Assembly (NCBI RefSeq): GCF_012932915.1
Contig: NZ_VCQU01000005.1
Span: 124,001 to 188,000 of the forward strand
Direction: 5' to 3'
Length of the DNA stretch: 64,000 nt
Source: Antrihabitans stalactiti
GTDB lineage: Bacteria; Actinomycetota; Actinomycetes; Mycobacteriales; Mycobacteriaceae
The translations under genes were made by a program, and so were the position numbers. Positions within the stretch are counted from its first letter, which is position 1. The number at the start of each line of letters is the position of its first letter. Under the pieces are notes generated by a model. It saw nothing but the letters and a program-made list of their open reading frames with translations. It was not told the origin of the DNA and did no database searches. Below are positions 16,437 to 24,241 of this stretch, piece after piece.

Positions 16437-17225
16437 CTAGTGGCTTTGGGGTTCGCGATCGGCCAGGTGCTGCTCGAATGTGATCGTGCCGAACACGGAG
16501 GACGGCGCAAGATTGTGGCCGTCGCGGTAGGCCGCGAATGTTCCTCCCGGCAACGAGATCGGGACGATGCGACGTCGCCGATGCGCTGCCTTGGAGTACG
16601 CCGCAGCGAGGTCTTCGGCGGTCCGCACCTCCGGGCCGCCGATATCGGGCACACGGCCCGCTGCGGGCTTGTCGACGATCTCGCCGAGGCGGGCCGCCAC
16701 ATCGCGCACATCGATCGGCTGGAATCGAATCGACGGCGCAAACAGCAGCGGTAGCCGGCGCTGGCCGGCGAACATCGAATGGACCAGGTTGTGGAACTGG
16801 GTTGCTCGAACCGTCGTCCACGGCAGTTCGGCCGAGGCGACCAGATCCTCGACCTCGCGTTTGCTGCGGTAATAGAACATCGGGATGTCGTCGATGCCGA
16901 CGATCGAGATGTAGACCAGGTGCGGCCGACCACTGGTGGCCTTGGCCGCCGCGATCAAGTTCTTCGCAGCGGCGACGTCGCCCCTCGGGGCCGTCGCACA
17001 GTGCACGATGACGTCGACGCCGTCGACTGCCTCGGCCAGACCTTCGTTTTTGCGGAGGTCAGCGGTCGCCCACTCCGATGCGTCGACGTCTTTCGGTCGC
17101 GGGCGCCGACTGAGAATCCTGACTCGAGCACCGTCGGCCTTCAGCTCTTCGTGAACCGCCCGGCCGAGAGTTCCAGTGCCGCCGGTCAAAAGGACCGTCG
17201 CTTCGCTCGCCCCGTCTTGCGCCAT
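16437..17225 (-). CDS. NmrA-like / SDR-fold NAD(P)-binding protein
   Basis: 262 aa. N-terminal nucleotide-binding motif LLTGGTGTLGRAVHEEL, then RILSRRPRP in place of the acidic NAD residue, which favours NADPH. Later segments VDVIVHCATAP, HLVYISIVGID and YYRSKREVEDLV are atypical-SDR features. PWTTVRATQFHNLV and IDVRDVAARLGEIV match the NAD(P)H-binding/NmrA group, which includes redox sensors and reductases of uncertain substrate. The start at 17225 (MAQDGASEATVLLTGG) is preferred; a GTG at 17258 would add 11 residues. It is convergent with the flavoenzyme gene, leaving only three bases between the stop codons. Confidence 0.8.
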   Translation of the reverse strand: MAQDGASEATVLLTGGTGTLGRAVHEELKADGARVRILSRRPRPKDVDASEWATADLRKNEGLAEAVDGVDVIVHCATAPRGDVAAAKNLIAAAKATSGRPHLVYISIVGIDDIPMFYYRSKREVEDLVASAELPWTTVRATQFHNLVHSMFAGQRRLPLLFAPSIRFQPIDVRDVAARLGEIVDKPAAGRVPDIGGPEVRTAEDLAAAYSKAAHRRRRIVPISLPGGTFAAYRDGHNLAPSSVFGTITFEQHLADREPQSH

Positions 17226-17362
17226 ACGTCGATTGTGTCCGTTCGTGAGGTTGTTCACAGGGTCTTTTCATCCCACAGATCGCCTCAGGGTAACTACTGT
17301 GAATTTCAGGGCGTCACGACGTGGCGACCGGACCATCGGCTTCGAGTTTCTAGGAGACACAT

Positions 17363-17542
17363 ATGGGCGCATTCGACTCGATCAAGGGTCTCGCGGACAA
17401 GGCGAAAGACTTCGCCGAGAAGAATCCGGACAAGGTCGACAACATCATCGACAAGGCCGGCGACGCTATCGACGCTAAGACGGGCAACAAGTTTGCCGAC
17501 AAGGTCGACAAGGCACAGGACGCAGCCAAGAAGGCGCTGTAG
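17363..17542 (+). CDS. 59-aa MT0933-like small protein (putative antitoxin), copy 1
   Basis: Lysine- and aspartate-rich helical protein beginning MGAFDSIKGLADKAKDFAEK. The centre is DNIIDKAGDAIDAKTGNKFAD, the signature of the MT0933-like antitoxin family represented by M. tuberculosis Rv0909. A TAGGAGA ribosome binding site lies seven bases before the ATG. Rv0909 is paired with a toxin-like gene Rv0910 in M. tuberculosis, but no START-domain Rv0910-like partner is seen here. The gene is followed after 35 nt by a close paralogue. The alternative view is that these are general stress or CsbD-like proteins rather than antitoxins. Confidence 0.8.
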   Translation: MGAFDSIKGLADKAKDFAEKNPDKVDNIIDKAGDAIDAKTGNKFADKVDKAQDAAKKAL

Positions 17543-17577
17543 CCTTCTCGAGTCTCAGCAACGATAAAGGAGCTTCA

Positions 17578-17769
17578 ATGGGGATCGGTGACAAGCTCAA
17601 GGGCGTAGTCGACAAGGGCAAAGATGCCGTGTCGAAGAACGCCGACAAGATCGAAGACGCCGTCGACAAGGCTGGTGGTTTTGTCGACAAGAAGACCAAA
17701 GGCAAGTACTCGGACAAGATCCAAAAGGGCAAAGAAGCGGCCAAGAAAGTGATCCCGCCGCAGGCCTGA
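17578..17769 (+). CDS. 63-aa MT0933-like small protein (putative antitoxin), copy 2
   Basis: Paralogue of the preceding gene: MGIGDKLKGVVDKGKDAVSK, then EDAVDKAGGFVDKKTKGKYSDKIQKGKEAAKK. The shared core is DKAG...D.KT...(F/Y)(A/S)DK. It has an excellent AAAGGAG ribosome binding site seven bases before the ATG. It is compositionally extreme (about one quarter lysine) with no cysteine and no predicted membrane segment. The next gene starts 22 nt downstream with the same AAAGGAG arrangement, so the three are probably one transcript. No obvious toxin partner. Confidence 0.8.
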   Translation: MGIGDKLKGVVDKGKDAVSKNADKIEDAVDKAGGFVDKKTKGKYSDKIQKGKEAAKKVIPPQA

Positions 17770-17791
17770 CAAAGACGCCAAAGGAGCCGCA

Positions 17792-18979
17792 ATGCCGGAA
17801 GTGCATTTCATGTACGACCGGGATTGCGGCTTCTGCATGAAGAGCCTGGCTTTGTGCGCCGCCGTCTTGCTGCTCGGCGCTTGTTCCGACCCGCCCCGGA
17901 CGGACCCTGCGCCGCAGGGGACCGAGCGCGGAGCAGTGCTCAGCCAAGAGCCGATGCCCGCGACGTCGACAGGCGCTGCGGTCACGAAGATTCGGTACCG
18001 ATCGACGTCCGGCGTCGATGGGGGAGGTGCCGAGGTCACCGGCACGGTCTTCACTCCGGCTGGTCCGGCACCGTCGGGTGGCTGGCCGATCGTGACGGTC
18101 GGGCATGGGACCACTGGCGTCGACGACGAGTGCGCGCCATCGAAGTATCCGGACCTGCTCGGCAGCATTTCGCTCGTCACGCCGCTGCTCGAGCGCAGAT
18201 TCGTCGTCGTGGTGTCCGATCTGCAAGGTCTCGGCAGCGACGATCCGCATCCGTATCTGGAGCCGAATGCCGCGGCTTACGATCTGATCGACGCGGTGCG
18301 TGCGGCACGCTTCGTCGTTCCGGACACGTCGACGAAGTGGGCTGCGCTCGGTGTCTCGCAGGGCGGTCAAGCATCCTGGGCCGCTGCCGAGCGGGCGGCC
18401 GACTACGGCGACGGTCTCGACTTCGTCGGGTCGGCGAATCTGTCGCCGGCGGCCGACATTTCGGGAGTAGCGGCGACCGACGGCGACGTGAACTTGTCGA
18501 TCCCGCAACAGATCTTTCTGCCGTCGTTGATCGCGGGTCTGCAGGTATTGCATCCTGAACTGAATCCCGACGATTACATGCACGGCAACCTCGCCGCGAA
18601 CAAAGCGATTCTGCTTGCCTGCACCGGTCCGGACGCCGACCGAAAGCTCAGCGTCGCCTTGAAACTGAAGAAGGAAGACAGCAGGCCATCGTCGACCGAG
18701 GCCAAGGACAGGATGGCGACCTGGTTGCGCGATCTGGCCTTGCCGAAAACCAAGGCTGCCGGTCCGATGCTGGTGGTCGTCGGGGAACACGATCCGGTGA
18801 TCTTCCCGCAGTGGACGCGCGCAGCAGTCCAGCGCGCGTGCGCGTTGGGCGATGTCGTCGAGTGGGAATCGCGGGCGGATGAGGGGCACGGCGATTCGCG
18901 AGCGATCCCTGGCGCCGTCGCATGGATCGTCGACCGGGTCGCGGGGGCACCCGCGCCGAACAGCTGCGGGCAGCTGTGA
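17792..18979 (+). CDS. Secreted lipoprotein lipase/esterase with an anomalous N-terminal leader
   Basis: 395 aa from the ATG at 17792, which has a strong AAAGGAG site. The body is an alpha/beta hydrolase of the secretory lipase family: VTVGHGTTG, VSDLQGLGSDD, nucleophile elbow LGVSQGGQA, a late aspartate in VVGEHDPVI and a histidine in DEGHGDS. A lipobox LLLGAC places the lipidated cysteine at residue 31. Oddly, the signal peptide proper begins only at residue 16 (MKSLALCAAVLLLGAC, ATG at 17837). The first 15 residues, MPEVHFMYDRDCGFC, instead read like the start of a DCC/DUF393 thiol-disulfide protein with its DxDCGFC motif. Translation may start at either ATG; only the upstream one has a good ribosome binding site. 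Confidence 0.82.
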   Translation: MPEVHFMYDRDCGFCMKSLALCAAVLLLGACSDPPRTDPAPQGTERGAVLSQEPMPATSTGAAVTKIRYRSTSGVDGGGAEVTGTVFTPAGPAPSGGWPIVTVGHGTTGVDDECAPSKYPDLLGSISLVTPLLERRFVVVVSDLQGLGSDDPHPYLEPNAAAYDLIDAVRAARFVVPDTSTKWAALGVSQGGQASWAAAERAADYGDGLDFVGSANLSPAADISGVAATDGDVNLSIPQQIFLPSLIAGLQVLHPELNPDDYMHGNLAANKAILLACTGPDADRKLSVALKLKKEDSRPSSTEAKDRMATWLRDLALPKTKAAGPMLVVVGEHDPVIFPQWTRAAVQRACALGDVVEWESRADEGHGDSRAIPGAVAWIVDRVAGAPAPNSCGQL

Positions 18980-19311
18980 CGACCGACGTACTGGAGCGAC
19001 TGCGCGCACTGTGCATGAGCATGCCGAAGGCCACCGAGCGGCAAAGCCATGGCGAGCCGGCGTGGTTCGTAGGTCGCTCGCCACAGTTCGCCACTTTCGC
19101 CGACCATCACCACGATGATCGCGTGGCCTTTTGGGCCGCAGGACCGCCTGGTGCGCAACAAGATTGGGTGTCCCGGTATCCGGGCCGATTCTTCGTTCCG
19201 CCGTACGTCGGCGGTAGGGGTTGGATCGGTGTCTACCTGGACGTTGAACAGGACTGGGACGAGATCGCAGATATCGTCGCGGACGCATACCACGCGGTCG
19301 CATCACGGTAG
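18976..19311 (+). CDS. MmcQ/YjbR-family protein
   Basis: 111 aa starting at the GTG that overlaps the lipase stop (GTGA), giving VTTDVLERLRALCMSMPKATERQSHGEPAWFVG. The pattern L..LC..MP.......G.P.F.VG, then FATFADHHHDD, WAAGPPGAQQDWV and FFVPPYVGGRGWIGVYLD is that of the YjbR/MmcQ cysteine-type DNA-binding-like fold (CyaY-like double-wing). The cellular role of the family is not established. It is translationally coupled to the lipase gene. No other domain is present. Confidence 0.82.
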   Translation: MTTDVLERLRALCMSMPKATERQSHGEPAWFVGRSPQFATFADHHHDDRVAFWAAGPPGAQQDWVSRYPGRFFVPPYVGGRGWIGVYLDVEQDWDEIADIVADAYHAVASR

Positions 19312-19352
19312 AATCTGCTGTCCAGAACCACAGACAGTGAAGAGGTCTGCCA

Positions 19353-20981
19353 ATGGGTCGCCATATTGCACCTCCTGCGGTTGGGCGGCGGCAGCGGCGG
19401 CCGAACCTGTTCAGGTGGACCTTGATCGCGCTCGTTGCGATCGTCGTCGTCGGCCTGGGTGTGTTCGGGTACAACAAGGTCTTCGGCGGTTGCGGCGACA
19501 TCGCGTCCATCTCGGTAGCTGCCGACCCCACGATCGCCTCCGTCGTATCCAAGGTCGCCGCTAGTGCCGATCCCGAGGATCTCGGCTGCGCGAAACTGGA
19601 CGTCCAGGCGAAGGCTCCCGCGGAGGTGGCTCAGACCCTGTCGAAACCGGAATCGCTACCAGCACTATGGATCCCCGATTCCTCGGCATGGATGGTGAAG
19701 GCGCTCAAAGCAACTGGCGCGCCGCTCGATTCCGCTAGCCAGTCGATCGCAACCACGCCGGTTGTCATCGCGACCAAGCAAGGTGATACCCCGCTCTTCG
19801 ACACCTGGTTGAGCGTGCTGAAACGTCCCGGGTTGCGGATCGGCGACCCACTGACCGACACCGTTGCGAACGGCCCGGTCCTGGCCGCGCTTGCAGAAGC
19901 CGAAAAGGGCAAGGTCGACCCGAATGCGATAACCGCGGCGCTCGTTCCCATCGCGCAGGCGCAGGCGACGAACACCAAGCAGAAGACCGCAGATGAGCGG
20001 CTGGCCGAGGTGAATCGTGATGGGGGAGTGGCGATCGCCACCGAGGAGCAGGTGGTCGCGTACAACGCGGCGAACTCCGGCGCAAACCTGGTGGCGTCGG
20101 TGCCGGTCACCGGTGCGTTCGTCTTGAACTATCCGATCGCGGTGACCGCTCCCGCGGGCGAGCAACACGACAAGGCGAAGGAGGCGGGCGTCAAGCTCGC
20201 AGAGGCCATCGTCGGCAGTAAGGCGTTGTCGGAGGCAGGTTTCCGTGGCCCCGACTTCGCGCCACTCGACGGCAACAGGGGCGCGGGCAAGCTAGAGGTG
20301 CTGACGGTGTCCGACCAAACCGTCGTCGACACCGCGTTGCGGCGATATGCGGTGCTGGCCTTGCCCGCTCGGTTCTTGGCAGTGCTGGATGTGTCGGGGT
20401 CGATGAAGACAGCCGCGGGCGGGACCACCCGCATCGATCTGCTGGGTCAAGCTTTGGAGAACACGATCCGGCTGTTCCCCGACAACGCGCAAGTCGGTCT
20501 GTGGGCGTTCTCGATCGACAAAGGTGGCCCAGGTCAGGACTGGCGCGAGCTGCTTCCGATTCGGACCCTCGGGGACAAGTTCGACGGCAAATCGCAACGT
20601 GAGCTCGTGCTCGAGCAGGACCGCAATCTCGGCGCCCTCGTCGGCGGCGGAACCGGGCTGTACGACACCACGCTCGCTGCGTTCCGCAAGGTTCAGTCGA
20701 CCTACGATCCGCATTACATCAACAGCATCGTGATCGCGACCGACGGTACGAACGAGGATCCGAACAGCATCTCGCTCGAGGAGCTGCTGGCGACGTTGAA
20801 GAAGGAGCAGGACCCGTCGAGACCCGTCATCATCGTCACCGCTGGTATCACCGATGACGCGGATGCAGCCGTCCTCAAACAGATTTCCGACGCGACACCA
20901 GGCGGCAGCAGCGTGATCGCGCGCAACGCCGCCGACATCCCCAACATCGTCGTCGAAGTGCTCAAGGCCCGCACTCGCTGA
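19353..20981 (+). CDS. Membrane-anchored protein fusing a substrate-binding-like domain to a von Willebrand A domain
   Basis: 542 aa. A basic N-terminus is followed by one transmembrane segment at about residues 20-42 (LFRWTLIALVAIVVVGLGVFGY), leaving the rest outside the membrane. Residues about 50-330 resemble an extracellular solute-binding fold (DIASISVAADPTIASVVSKVA, then LPALWIPDSSAWMVKAL). Residues about 345-540 form a VWA domain with a complete MIDAS motif DVSGSM, later GGGTGLYDTTLAAF and ATDGTNED. Such proteins are widespread in mycobacteria and relatives but uncharacterised. Metal-dependent ligand or protein binding at the cell surface is expected. It is convergent with an amino-acid binding lipoprotein gene, with four bases between the ends. 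Confidence 0.85.
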   Translation: MGRHIAPPAVGRRQRRPNLFRWTLIALVAIVVVGLGVFGYNKVFGGCGDIASISVAADPTIASVVSKVAASADPEDLGCAKLDVQAKAPAEVAQTLSKPESLPALWIPDSSAWMVKALKATGAPLDSASQSIATTPVVIATKQGDTPLFDTWLSVLKRPGLRIGDPLTDTVANGPVLAALAEAEKGKVDPNAITAALVPIAQAQATNTKQKTADERLAEVNRDGGVAIATEEQVVAYNAANSGANLVASVPVTGAFVLNYPIAVTAPAGEQHDKAKEAGVKLAEAIVGSKALSEAGFRGPDFAPLDGNRGAGKLEVLTVSDQTVVDTALRRYAVLALPARFLAVLDVSGSMKTAAGGTTRIDLLGQALENTIRLFPDNAQVGLWAFSIDKGGPGQDWRELLPIRTLGDKFDGKSQRELVLEQDRNLGALVGGGTGLYDTTLAAFRKVQSTYDPHYINSIVIATDGTNEDPNSISLEELLATLKKEQDPSRPVIIVTAGITDDADAAVLKQISDATPGGSSVIARNAADIPNIVVEVLKARTR

Positions 20982-20985
20982 CCGA

Positions 20986-21903
20986 CTACTCGAGCACCTT
21001 CGCGCCAGCGGTGTCGGCGAGCCACTCCTTGGCGAGCTTGTCGAGGGTGCCGTCCTGGAACAGCGAGTCGACCGCAGCGCTGACGCAGGCAGTCAGCCTG
21101 CTGCCCTTCTGCAGCACCAGGCCGAAGAACTCGGTGACCTCGTTGGGCCGAGGGAACTGCCCGACCAAGACGCTGCCAGGAATCTGGGACGCCGCAATTT
21201 CGAAGCCGGTCGGGATGTCGACGACGAGGGCGTCGATCGTGCCTTCCTGCAGCGCTGCCTTAGCTTCGTCGTTGGTTGCGAACTCGAGCGCAGGCGTGGT
21301 GGGCTGCAGGGTCTCGACGATGGCCGCCAGGCTTGTCGAACCGCGTTGCGCGCCCAGTTTGAAGGCGCCTAGTTCGGAGAGTGCTTCCACTTTCGCGGCC
21401 GGGTTGTCCGCCATTGCCACGATCGACTGTGCGACCGCGTAATACGGCGACGAGAAATCGACGGCCGCACGTCGGGTGTCGAGAATGGTGAACTGGTTGA
21501 TGTCGAAGTCGAAGGGCTTGTCACCGGGCTGCAGGGCCTCGTCGAACGCGATCGAAACGAATTTCGTCTTATCCGGCGAGTAGCCGAGCTTGCTCGCAAC
21601 CGACCGCGCGACCGCACCCTCGAAGCCTTTGCCATTGGCCGGATCGTTGTCGTTGAACCACGGCTCGTATGCCGGGCTGTCGGTGGCAATCGTCAACATG
21701 CCAGCCTCGCGGGTTGCCCCGCTGTCCGGTCCGCAGGTTGTGGCGGCACCGGTCGGCGGCAGTTTCGTGAACGCCGGCCCGACCGTGGTCGACGACGTGG
21801 CGCCGCCGGCGTCGGAATCCGACCCTGAGCAGGCCGCAACGAACGCGGCGGCACACGCGAAGAGCAGTGTCAGCCGGATCGTGCGGGCTATGAGGGTAAA
21901 CAC
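20986..21903 (-). CDS. Family 3 extracellular solute-binding lipoprotein (GlnH-like)
   Basis: 305 aa from a GTG at 21903. Signal peptide with hydrophobic stretch LTLLFACAAAFVAAC; the lipobox cysteine is near residue 25, followed by a Ser/Asp/Gly/Thr linker. The mature domain has the polar amino-acid binding pattern: LTIATDSPAYEPWF, KGFEGAVARSVASKLGY, FDFDINQFTILDTRRAAVDFSSPYYAV, FKLGAQRGSTS and DALVVDIPTGFEIA. It resembles the glutamine/aspartate binding lipoproteins of mycobacteria. No permease or ATPase gene lies nearby, so it is an orphan subunit or a sensor. It is divergent from ligD across 45 bp. Confidence 0.87.
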   Translation of the reverse strand: MFTLIARTIRLTLLFACAAAFVAACSGSDSDAGGATSSTTVGPAFTKLPPTGAATTCGPDSGATREAGMLTIATDSPAYEPWFNDNDPANGKGFEGAVARSVASKLGYSPDKTKFVSIAFDEALQPGDKPFDFDINQFTILDTRRAAVDFSSPYYAVAQSIVAMADNPAAKVEALSELGAFKLGAQRGSTSLAAIVETLQPTTPALEFATNDEAKAALQEGTIDALVVDIPTGFEIAASQIPGSVLVGQFPRPNEVTEFFGLVLQKGSRLTACVSAAVDSLFQDGTLDKLAKEWLADTAGAKVLE

Positions 21904-21948
21904 GTCGCAATCTTGCCCGGGTGACGGCAGTGCGGCAAGGTGAGCGCT

Positions 21949-24210
21949 ATGCCAACTCGGACCATCGACGGTCGGCGCCTCGAGTTGTCCAATCTCGACA
22001 AGGTGCTCTATCCGAGCACAGGGACCACCAAGGGCGAGGTGATCGACTACTACACGGCGATCGCACCCGCGATGTTGCCGCATATCGAGGGCAGGCCGGT
22101 AACCCGAAAACGCTGGCCCAACGGCGTCGACCACACCGCGTTCTTCGAGAAGAATCTCGTGAAGTACGCACCTGATTGGGTGGAGCGCAAGGTAATTCAC
22201 CACAAAGAACGCGTGATCGAGTATCCGGTCTTCGATTCGGTCGCTGGGCTGGCCTGGCTCGGTCAGCAAGCGGCGCTGGAAATCCATGTGCCGCAATGGC
22301 GGTTCGACGGAGACGAGATCGGTCCGGCGACCAGGCTGGTATTCGATCTGGATCCTGGCGAGGGCGTCGATTTGGCGGACTGTGCGCGTGTCGCGGTTGC
22401 CGTGCGCGACATGGTCGCCGAAGTCGGTCTCACGGCTTTCCCGGTGACGAGCGGCAGCAAAGGCATCCATGTGTACGTGCCGCTGGACCGCAAACTCACG
22501 CCAGGCGGTGCGTCGACCGTCGCCAAGCAGGTCGCAGGCAATCTGGAGAAGTTGTACCCGAAATTGGTGACGTCCAACATGTCCAAGGCCGTGCGCGTGG
22601 GCAAGGTCTTCCTCGATTGGAGCCAGAACAACCCGGCGAAGACGACCATTGCGCCGTATTCGATGCGTGGCCGAGATCAGCCGATGGTTGCGGCGCCCCG
22701 GACCTGGGCGGAGATCGAGGACGCGGAATCGTTGCAACACTTGCGGTTCGACGAAGTGCTTCGGCGGTACGAGGCAGACGGCGATCTGCTGGCTGACCTC
22801 GACCCGGGTGCAGACTCGCTCGAAAAGTACCGCAGCATGCGCGATCCCGCGAAAACTCCCGAACCTGTGCCGTCCGCGCGGCCGAAGCCGGGTGCGGGCA
22901 ATGCATTCGTCATTCAGGAGCATCATGCTCGACGATTGCACTGGGATGTCCGCCTGGAACGCGACGGCGTCCTCGCATCGTGGGCGGTACCGAGGGGAGT
23001 GCCGACGACGTCGTCGGAGAATCGGCTTGCCGTCCACACCGAGGACCATCCGATGGAGTATCTGACCTTCCACGGCTCTATTCCCAAGGGGGAATACGGC
23101 GGTGGCGAGATGACGATCTGGGATACCGGCACATACGAGACCGAGAAGTGGCGGGACAGCGAGGTGATCGTCTGGCTGCACGGCGAGCGAGTCGACGGTC
23201 GGTTCGCGCTGATTCAGACCAAGGGCGACCAGTGGTTGATGCACCGGATGAAGGACCAATCGCCGATCGTGCCTGCCGGGAAGTCCGACCTGCCACGCGA
23301 TCTCGCGCCGATGCTGGCCACACAAGGCAACGCGGCCGAATTGAGTTCCGATGAATGGGTTTTCGAGGCGAAGTGGGACGGCTATCGGCTGATCGTCGAA
23401 ATCGCCGGTGGGGAAATGAAATTGCGCAGTCGCGCGGGAAACACTGTGACCGATCGATATCCAGGGCTCGAATCGCTGGTGGCAGACCTCGGCGATCATG
23501 AGGTCGTGCTCGACGGTGAGGTCGTGGTGTACGACGAGAAGGGCATTCCGAACTTCGGACTGCTCCAGCAAGGCGGCGCAAAGGCCGAATTTCTCGCGTT
23601 CGACGTGCTCTACCTCGACGGCACGGCATTGCTGCGCAAGAAGTACACCGATCGTCGCCGTGTGCTCGAGGCACTCGCTGCCATGGCGCCGTCGATCGTC
23701 GTGCCGCCGCTGCTCGACGGCACCGGTGCGGAAGCAATGGAGCACAGCCGCAAGCAGGGGTGGGAAGGCGTCGTCGCAAAGCGCAAGGATTCCGTCTATC
23801 TCCCTGGCAAACGCTCAGGTGCCTGGGTGAAGTCGAAGAACTGGCGGACCCAGGAAGTGGTGATCGGCGGTTGGCGACGTGGTCAGGGTGGTCGGTCCAG
23901 CGGGATCGGCTCGCTGCTCGTCGGAATTCCGGAGGGAGACGGTCTGCGTTACGTCGGTCGCGTCGGCACCGGGTTCACCGAGAAGGCCCTGGACGCGCTG
24001 GCCGCCACGTTGAAGCCGATGGAGCGCAAGACCAGCCCGTTCGACGAGGTACTGCCTGCCGCCGAACGCAAGGACGCGGTCTGGGTGACCCCGAAACTGG
24101 TCGGGGAAGTTCGGTTCGGTGAGTGGACCGGCACCCAACGTCTTCGCCACCCTGCGTGGCGTGGTCTGCGCGACGACAAGCGTCCCGAAGACGTAGTGCG
24201 CGAGGACTGA
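21949..24210 (+). CDS. ligD: Multifunctional DNA ligase D (NHEJ polymerase-phosphoesterase-ligase)
   Basis: 753 aa, all three domains in the mycobacterial order. Polymerase domain (about 1-290) with LVFDLDPGEG, SGSKGIHVYVP and VFLDWSQN. Phosphoesterase domain (about 315-460) with FVIQEHHARRLHWDVRLERDG and HTEDHPMEYLTFHGSIPKGEYGGG. Ligase domain (about 465-750) with active-site lysine in FEAKWDGYR, then DGEVVVYDEKG, FLAFDVLYLDG and EGVVAKRKDS. It repairs double-strand breaks with Ku by end remodelling and ATP-dependent sealing. The ATG at 21949 follows AAGGTGAG; a GTG at 21940 is the alternative. In M. tuberculosis ku lies next to ligD; here neither neighbour is ku. Confidence 0.96.
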   Translation: MPTRTIDGRRLELSNLDKVLYPSTGTTKGEVIDYYTAIAPAMLPHIEGRPVTRKRWPNGVDHTAFFEKNLVKYAPDWVERKVIHHKERVIEYPVFDSVAGLAWLGQQAALEIHVPQWRFDGDEIGPATRLVFDLDPGEGVDLADCARVAVAVRDMVAEVGLTAFPVTSGSKGIHVYVPLDRKLTPGGASTVAKQVAGNLEKLYPKLVTSNMSKAVRVGKVFLDWSQNNPAKTTIAPYSMRGRDQPMVAAPRTWAEIEDAESLQHLRFDEVLRRYEADGDLLADLDPGADSLEKYRSMRDPAKTPEPVPSARPKPGAGNAFVIQEHHARRLHWDVRLERDGVLASWAVPRGVPTTSSENRLAVHTEDHPMEYLTFHGSIPKGEYGGGEMTIWDTGTYETEKWRDSEVIVWLHGERVDGRFALIQTKGDQWLMHRMKDQSPIVPAGKSDLPRDLAPMLATQGNAAELSSDEWVFEAKWDGYRLIVEIAGGEMKLRSRAGNTVTDRYPGLESLVADLGDHEVVLDGEVVVYDEKGIPNFGLLQQGGAKAEFLAFDVLYLDGTALLRKKYTDRRRVLEALAAMAPSIVVPPLLDGTGAEAMEHSRKQGWEGVVAKRKDSVYLPGKRSGAWVKSKNWRTQEVVIGGWRRGQGGRSSGIGSLLVGIPEGDGLRYVGRVGTGFTEKALDALAATLKPMERKTSPFDEVLPAAERKDAVWVTPKLVGEVRFGEWTGTQRLRHPAWRGLRDDKRPEDVVRED

Positions 24211-24241
24211 CAAGGGTGGTACTAATGGGTCGGAGGTGGCC

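Noticed and set aside
20986-23745. A 919-aa open frame on the minus strand
   Set aside because: Only the downstream 305 aa from the GTG at 21903 form a protein with a signal peptide and known fold. The rest runs antisense to ligD, whose domains are complete, and has no recognisable motif.
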